Program-made: the position numbers and the translations under genes | The notes under the pieces: generated by a model | What the model saw: only the letters and a program-made list of their open reading frames with translations | What the model was told of the DNA's origin: nothing | Database searches by the model: none | Part shown: positions 5,204-7,870 of the stretch, piece by piece | Position numbering within the stretch: position 1 is the stretch's first letter | Layout: the number at the start of each line of letters is the position of its first letter | Assembly: GCA_026196445.1 (NCBI GenBank) | Contig: JAPHTE010000151.1 | Location: forward strand, 1 to 7,870 | From: Lysobacterales bacterium | Lineage (GTDB): Bacteria > Pseudomonadota > Gammaproteobacteria > Xanthomonadales > SZUA-36 | Direction: 5' to 3' | DNA length: 7,870 nt

Positions 5204-6088
5204 ATGAGCCTGCAACCCGTCTACCTCATTGATGCCAGCATCTACATTTTCCGTGCCTGGTTCTCCATATCCGATGAATTCTCTAATTCTGCCGGTCAGC
5301 CAACCAACGCGGTATACGGGTTTACCGGTTTTTTGTGCAACCTGCTTGAACAAACGCAGGCCGAACATATCGGCGTGGCCTTTGACGAATCCCTGAGCAA
5401 GAGTTTCCGCAATGAGATCTACTCCGAATACAAGGCAAACCGTGAGCCAGCGCCGGAAGAGTTGAAACGCCAGTTTGCGTGGGCCAGGGACGTGGCCGAG
5501 GCCATGGGCCTGCGATGTTTTATCGACCAACGTTATGAAGCTGACGACCTGATCGGTACGCTGGCGGTGCATTGGCGGGAACGCGGCCACCCCGTGTGCG
5601 TCGTCACCAGTGACAAGGACCTCGCCCAGTTGATCGAAAAGGGTGACAGTTGGTGGGATTTCACACGTAACCAGAAACTCGACCCATCCAAAATCAAGGA
5701 TAAGTTTGGTGTTTTCCCGCAACAGATCGCCGACTACCTGGCCTTGACCGGAGACAGCGTCGACAACATCCCGGGCATCCCGGGAGTAGGCCCGAAGTCG
5801 GCCGCTGCCCTGCTGAACCATTTTGGCAACCTGGACGCCATCTGGGAACGCGTGGACGAGGTCCGGCACCTGAGCATCCGCGGCGCGGCATCCTTACACA
5901 AAAAGCTGGTCGAACACCGCGCTGCCGCTGAACTGGCACGGCGGTTGACCGGGATTGAGACACGGGTACCCTCAGCGCTCGAAGACCCGGGTCTGACCCG
6001 TGGCGCACTCGACGAAGCGCGCCTCAACCGCCTATTCGATGAATTGGACTTTGGCGGTATGCTCAGACGACGCTGCTTACTGACCTAG
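5204..6088 (+). CDS. Stand-alone 5'-3' exonuclease / flap endonuclease (PolA N-domain type)
   Basis: 294 residues, complete, with no polymerase domain. It should remove RNA primers and 5' flaps from DNA using two metal ions. The full acidic set of active FEN enzymes is present: D10 (YLIDAS), D61 (VAFDES), E112, D114 and D115 (YEADD), D137 and D139 (TSDKD), D184 and D187 (TGDSVDN). The helical-arch basic residues R69, K77 and R80 also match the Taq PolA domain. The helix-three-turn-helix DNA-binding loop is GIPGVGPKSA (191-200). The length is near that of the isolated PolA 5' nuclease domain and longer than E. coli Xni (251 residues). Xni is another candidate name, so I give no symbol. The ATG follows a modest AGGCGG. 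The gene converges on the beta-propeller gene with only 13 bases between stop codons and no terminator hairpin there. Confidence 0.92.
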   Translation: MSLQPVYLIDASIYIFRAWFSISDEFSNSAGQPTNAVYGFTGFLCNLLEQTQAEHIGVAFDESLSKSFRNEIYSEYKANREPAPEELKRQFAWARDVAEAMGLRCFIDQRYEADDLIGTLAVHWRERGHPVCVVTSDKDLAQLIEKGDSWWDFTRNQKLDPSKIKDKFGVFPQQIADYLALTGDSVDNIPGIPGVGPKSAAALLNHFGNLDAIWERVDEVRHLSIRGAASLHKKLVEHRAAAELARRLTGIETRVPSALEDPGLTRGALDEARLNRLFDELDFGGMLRRRCLLT

Positions 6089-6101
6089 CCGGTATTGAAA
6101 T

Positions 6102-7475
6102 CTAGTTCTTGTCCGCCTCTTCCTGCTGCTTCTCTGCCTGTTTCTGCTTTTCCAGGAACATTAACATCTCAGCCGACATCAGGTCTTCATTGGCGTTCAA
6201 AGGCGTGCGCAATACGGTAATAGCCTCGCTATTCTCCTGCCCATTCTGCCAGTGACTACCACCCAAATAGACCAGGTCCTGCTCCTTTATCGTGCCAAAG
6301 CTGGGAAAATCAAAGACCGGTTGCGCAACCGCCAGGGGCCGCACTGCTTCCACCTTGGTACCGCTTGCATCCAGCGCCAGGCGCATGACCCGTTGTGGTG
6401 AAATACCATTCTGGATAATGACCAGGTGGTTGTCCCACAGCAGCATGCCATCGATACCGCCCAGGTTCAGCGTTTCGGGAGTTATCAGTTTTCCTGATTG
6501 CTTACTTTGAAAATCCACGATGGTTATGCCCATCTCGTGGTCCGCGATGTACATGATGCGTCCATCCGGTTGCATGGCGATATCACGCAGGCTGACCGCG
6601 TCCCTCACGGCCAGCACGCTTTTGAGCTTCGCCTCCCCTGCACGCCTGGTGTAGATGAGCGGCAGTGCCCGGTCGGCCACAAAAATATCACCGGCCATAT
6701 TCTGCGCCAGGCTGCCCAGTGCGTGCGGCCGCCCGTCAACCGGAACCGGGTAACGGTGTACCAGTTCCAATGACTTCAGGTCGAACTCGTACAGGGCGGA
6801 ACGGCCCTTGTCGATCGGGCTGAAATTGCGAAATGCCGGAATGGCGGCACTGCTGACCCACAGCCGGTTGCGGGATTCATCCACCAGGATATCCAGTACG
6901 GCCCACATTCCATTTTCATTGTCGGCCCTGATCAGTTCTTCGACCTGGCCCGATTCGCTGACCGCCAACACCTGGCCCTCGGCAATGGTCCCGACCAGGT
7001 ATTTTCCCCGCGTCGGGTCCCAGGCCAGGCTCTCGGGCATGATGACCTCGTCCGGCAGGGTGAAAACTGCGGAAACCTCACCTGAAGGTTTGGCGGCCTG
7101 CAGCATCAGGTTATTGACATAATCGAACACCTCGGTGCCACGGATGTTCTTGCTGTCGTCTGTCTGGGTGAAATCATAGGCCAGGCCCTGCTGCTGCATG
7201 CGCAACATCAGGTCATAGGCCCGGGACTTGTTGTCTTGCAGCGCGTAAGCCAGCGCCAGGCGATACATGTACTCGCTGTTATAAGGGCGCGCCTGGTGCA
7301 CGCGTTCCAGCGAGCTGACCAGCGTGGCATGATCCCCGTCCGCGTACGCCTTGTTCGCCGCAGCCAACAGTTTCGGCACATTGACCGGCTGCACGGCCGG
7401 CGCTTGCGCCGACACCTGCGTGGATCCTGCCACCAAAACCAGCAAAAATAAGATATTTGTCAGAAACTTGTTCAA
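6102..7475 (-). CDS. Secreted protein with TPR-like helices and a beta-propeller
   Basis: 457 residues, function not recognised. The N-terminus is a clear signal peptide: MNKF, a hydrophobic stretch of about 14 residues, then STQVSAQA, with cleavage likely after residue 23. Residues 33-98 form helical repeats of TPR character (NKAYADGDH, YRLALAYALQ, RAYDLMLRM). Residues 135-425 show repeated short beta patterns ending in phrases such as VDESRNRLWVS, MAGDIFVADRA and QPDGRIMYIADH, which resemble SMP-30/NHL-type propeller blades. The last 20 residues are a charged Glu/Gln/Lys coil. No catalytic set was identified. Periplasmic or envelope binding or scaffolding is an inference. The start is TTG at 7475: no in-frame ATG or GTG occurs before the upstream stop, AAGGA lies seven bases away, and this start gives a proper signal peptide. 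The gene is divergent from the Nudix gene. Confidence 0.78.
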   Translation of the reverse strand: MNKFLTNILFLLVLVAGSTQVSAQAPAVQPVNVPKLLAAANKAYADGDHATLVSSLERVHQARPYNSEYMYRLALAYALQDNKSRAYDLMLRMQQQGLAYDFTQTDDSKNIRGTEVFDYVNNLMLQAAKPSGEVSAVFTLPDEVIMPESLAWDPTRGKYLVGTIAEGQVLAVSESGQVEELIRADNENGMWAVLDILVDESRNRLWVSSAAIPAFRNFSPIDKGRSALYEFDLKSLELVHRYPVPVDGRPHALGSLAQNMAGDIFVADRALPLIYTRRAGEAKLKSVLAVRDAVSLRDIAMQPDGRIMYIADHEMGITIVDFQSKQSGKLITPETLNLGGIDGMLLWDNHLVIIQNGISPQRVMRLALDASGTKVEAVRPLAVAQPVFDFPSFGTIKEQDLVYLGGSHWQNGQENSEAITVLRTPLNANEDLMSAEMLMFLEKQKQAEKQQEEADKN

Positions 7476-7487
7476 CTCATTGTCCTT
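7475..7487 (-). promoter_or_regulatory. Ribosome binding site that fixes a TTG start
   Basis: The minus strand reads AAGGACAATGAG directly before TTG. The AAGGA is spaced seven bases from TTG. The ATG inside this leader is out of frame: it reads ATG AGT TGA, a two-codon frame whose stop overlaps the TTG codon. Automated annotation could misplace the start because of it. Confidence 0.6.
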
Positions 7488-7559
7488 GGTGTTAGCCGTT
7501 GTCTATGAACAGCCGGATACGCATTGGTTCCACGCCCGGCTTCTTGAGTGTAGTTGGGC

Positions 7560-7565
7560 TACAAT
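7560..7565 (+). promoter_or_regulatory. Candidate -10 box of the Nudix gene
   Basis: TACAAT, five of six matches to TATAAT, lies 26 bases before the ATG at 7592. Transcription would begin near 7572 with a leader of about 20 bases. No good -35 hexamer is at the usual distance. A short dyad, TGTAG (7549-7553) and CTACA (7559-7563), overlaps the box and could be a regulator site. Confidence 0.3.
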
Positions 7566-7591
7566 CGGCGAAGTTTATCAGAGCAGCAGGT

Positions 7592-7870
7592 ATGGCAGTG
7601 CCAAAAAAAGAAATCATTCACTACCTGGGGCGTTTTCTCGGCATGAAGGAGGTCGACGGTTGGGAATACGCCTTCCGCACCAATGCCAGCGGGGTTGTCG
7701 TCATGGTGCCTGTTACCGACGAGGGTGAACTGGTACTGGTTGAGCAATACCGCAAACCCGTGGACAACCGCTTAATCGAACTTCCGGCCGGGCTGGTCGG
7801 TGACCTCGACGACGCCGGGGAGGGCTTCAAGGAAGCCGCTCAACGTGAGTTGTTCGAGGAAACCGGTTAC
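7592..7870 (+). CDS. Nudix hydrolase, ADP-ribose pyrophosphatase-like (3' end outside window)
   Basis: Open from ATG 7592 to the window edge, 93 codons visible. The Nudix box is at about residues 66-93. It contains E79, then seven residues, then REL and FEETGY, giving the REUxEExGU core that binds the catalytic metals. It is preceded by ELPAGLVG, typical of enzymes splitting ADP-ribose or related nucleoside diphosphate sugars. The VEQYRKPV segment (about residues 52-59) also fits ADP-ribose pyrophosphatases. The stretch between the PAG glycine and E79 is about five residues longer than the minimal GX5E spacing, so the loop carries a small insertion. The ribosome site is weak (AGCAGG, ending one base before the ATG). 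The gene is divergent from the propeller gene. Exact substrate cannot be told from the first half. Confidence 0.93.
   Translation, partial: MAVPKKEIIHYLGRFLGMKEVDGWEYAFRTNASGVVVMVPVTDEGELVLVEQYRKPVDNRLIELPAGLVGDLDDAGEGFKEAAQRELFEETGY

Noticed and set aside
5126..5869. Minus-strand frame of 247 codons opposite the FEN nuclease
   Set aside because: It is antisense to conserved nuclease motifs, and its sequence resembles no family I know. It would also occupy the exonuclease upstream region.

Overview
The window reads as chromosomal DNA of a gammaproteobacterium-like organism with moderately high G+C content. The evidence is the style of the protein families (a DegQ-type protease, a PepA/PepB-type M17 aminopeptidase, a classical rubrerythrin, a PolA-type flap-nuclease domain and a Nudix hydrolase) and the Shine-Dalgarno-led starts. 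The exact taxon cannot be fixed from the sequence. No phage, transposon, CRISPR, rRNA or tRNA signal was seen.

Layout from left to right. At 1-498 (+) is the C-terminal part of a multi-pass membrane protein that resembles DUF3667. At 551-1918 (-) is an M17 leucyl aminopeptidase, convergent with the first gene across a short hairpin. At 1919-2208 is a 290-bp gap without a gene, densely packed with inverted repeats. At 2209-3558 (-) is a DegQ/DegP-type periplasmic protease. At 3756-4364 (+) is a stand-alone HNH endonuclease, divergent from degQ. A bidirectional terminator at 4383-4409 is shared with the rubrerythrin gene at 4451-5026 (-). At 5204-6088 (+) is a stand-alone 5'-3' exonuclease (FEN type), convergent with a secreted TPR plus beta-propeller protein at 6102-7475 (-) that uses a TTG start. 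At 7592-7870 (+) is the first 93 codons of a Nudix hydrolase, cut by the window end.

The genes form no single pathway. They are mostly single-gene units, alternately convergent and divergent, with a loose theme of protein quality control (degQ, aminopeptidase), peroxide defence (rubrerythrin) and nucleic-acid or nucleotide housekeeping (HNH, FEN, Nudix). The only same-strand neighbours are degQ and the aminopeptidase.

The most unusual part is the degQ-aminopeptidase gap. Five copies of a motif with core GGTGCAAT lie in alternating orientation and can form three hairpins. One is a 162-bp imperfect palindrome that ends one base from the degQ stop codon. Two of the hairpins share an arm and are therefore mutually exclusive. 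I found no known element class that accounts for it.
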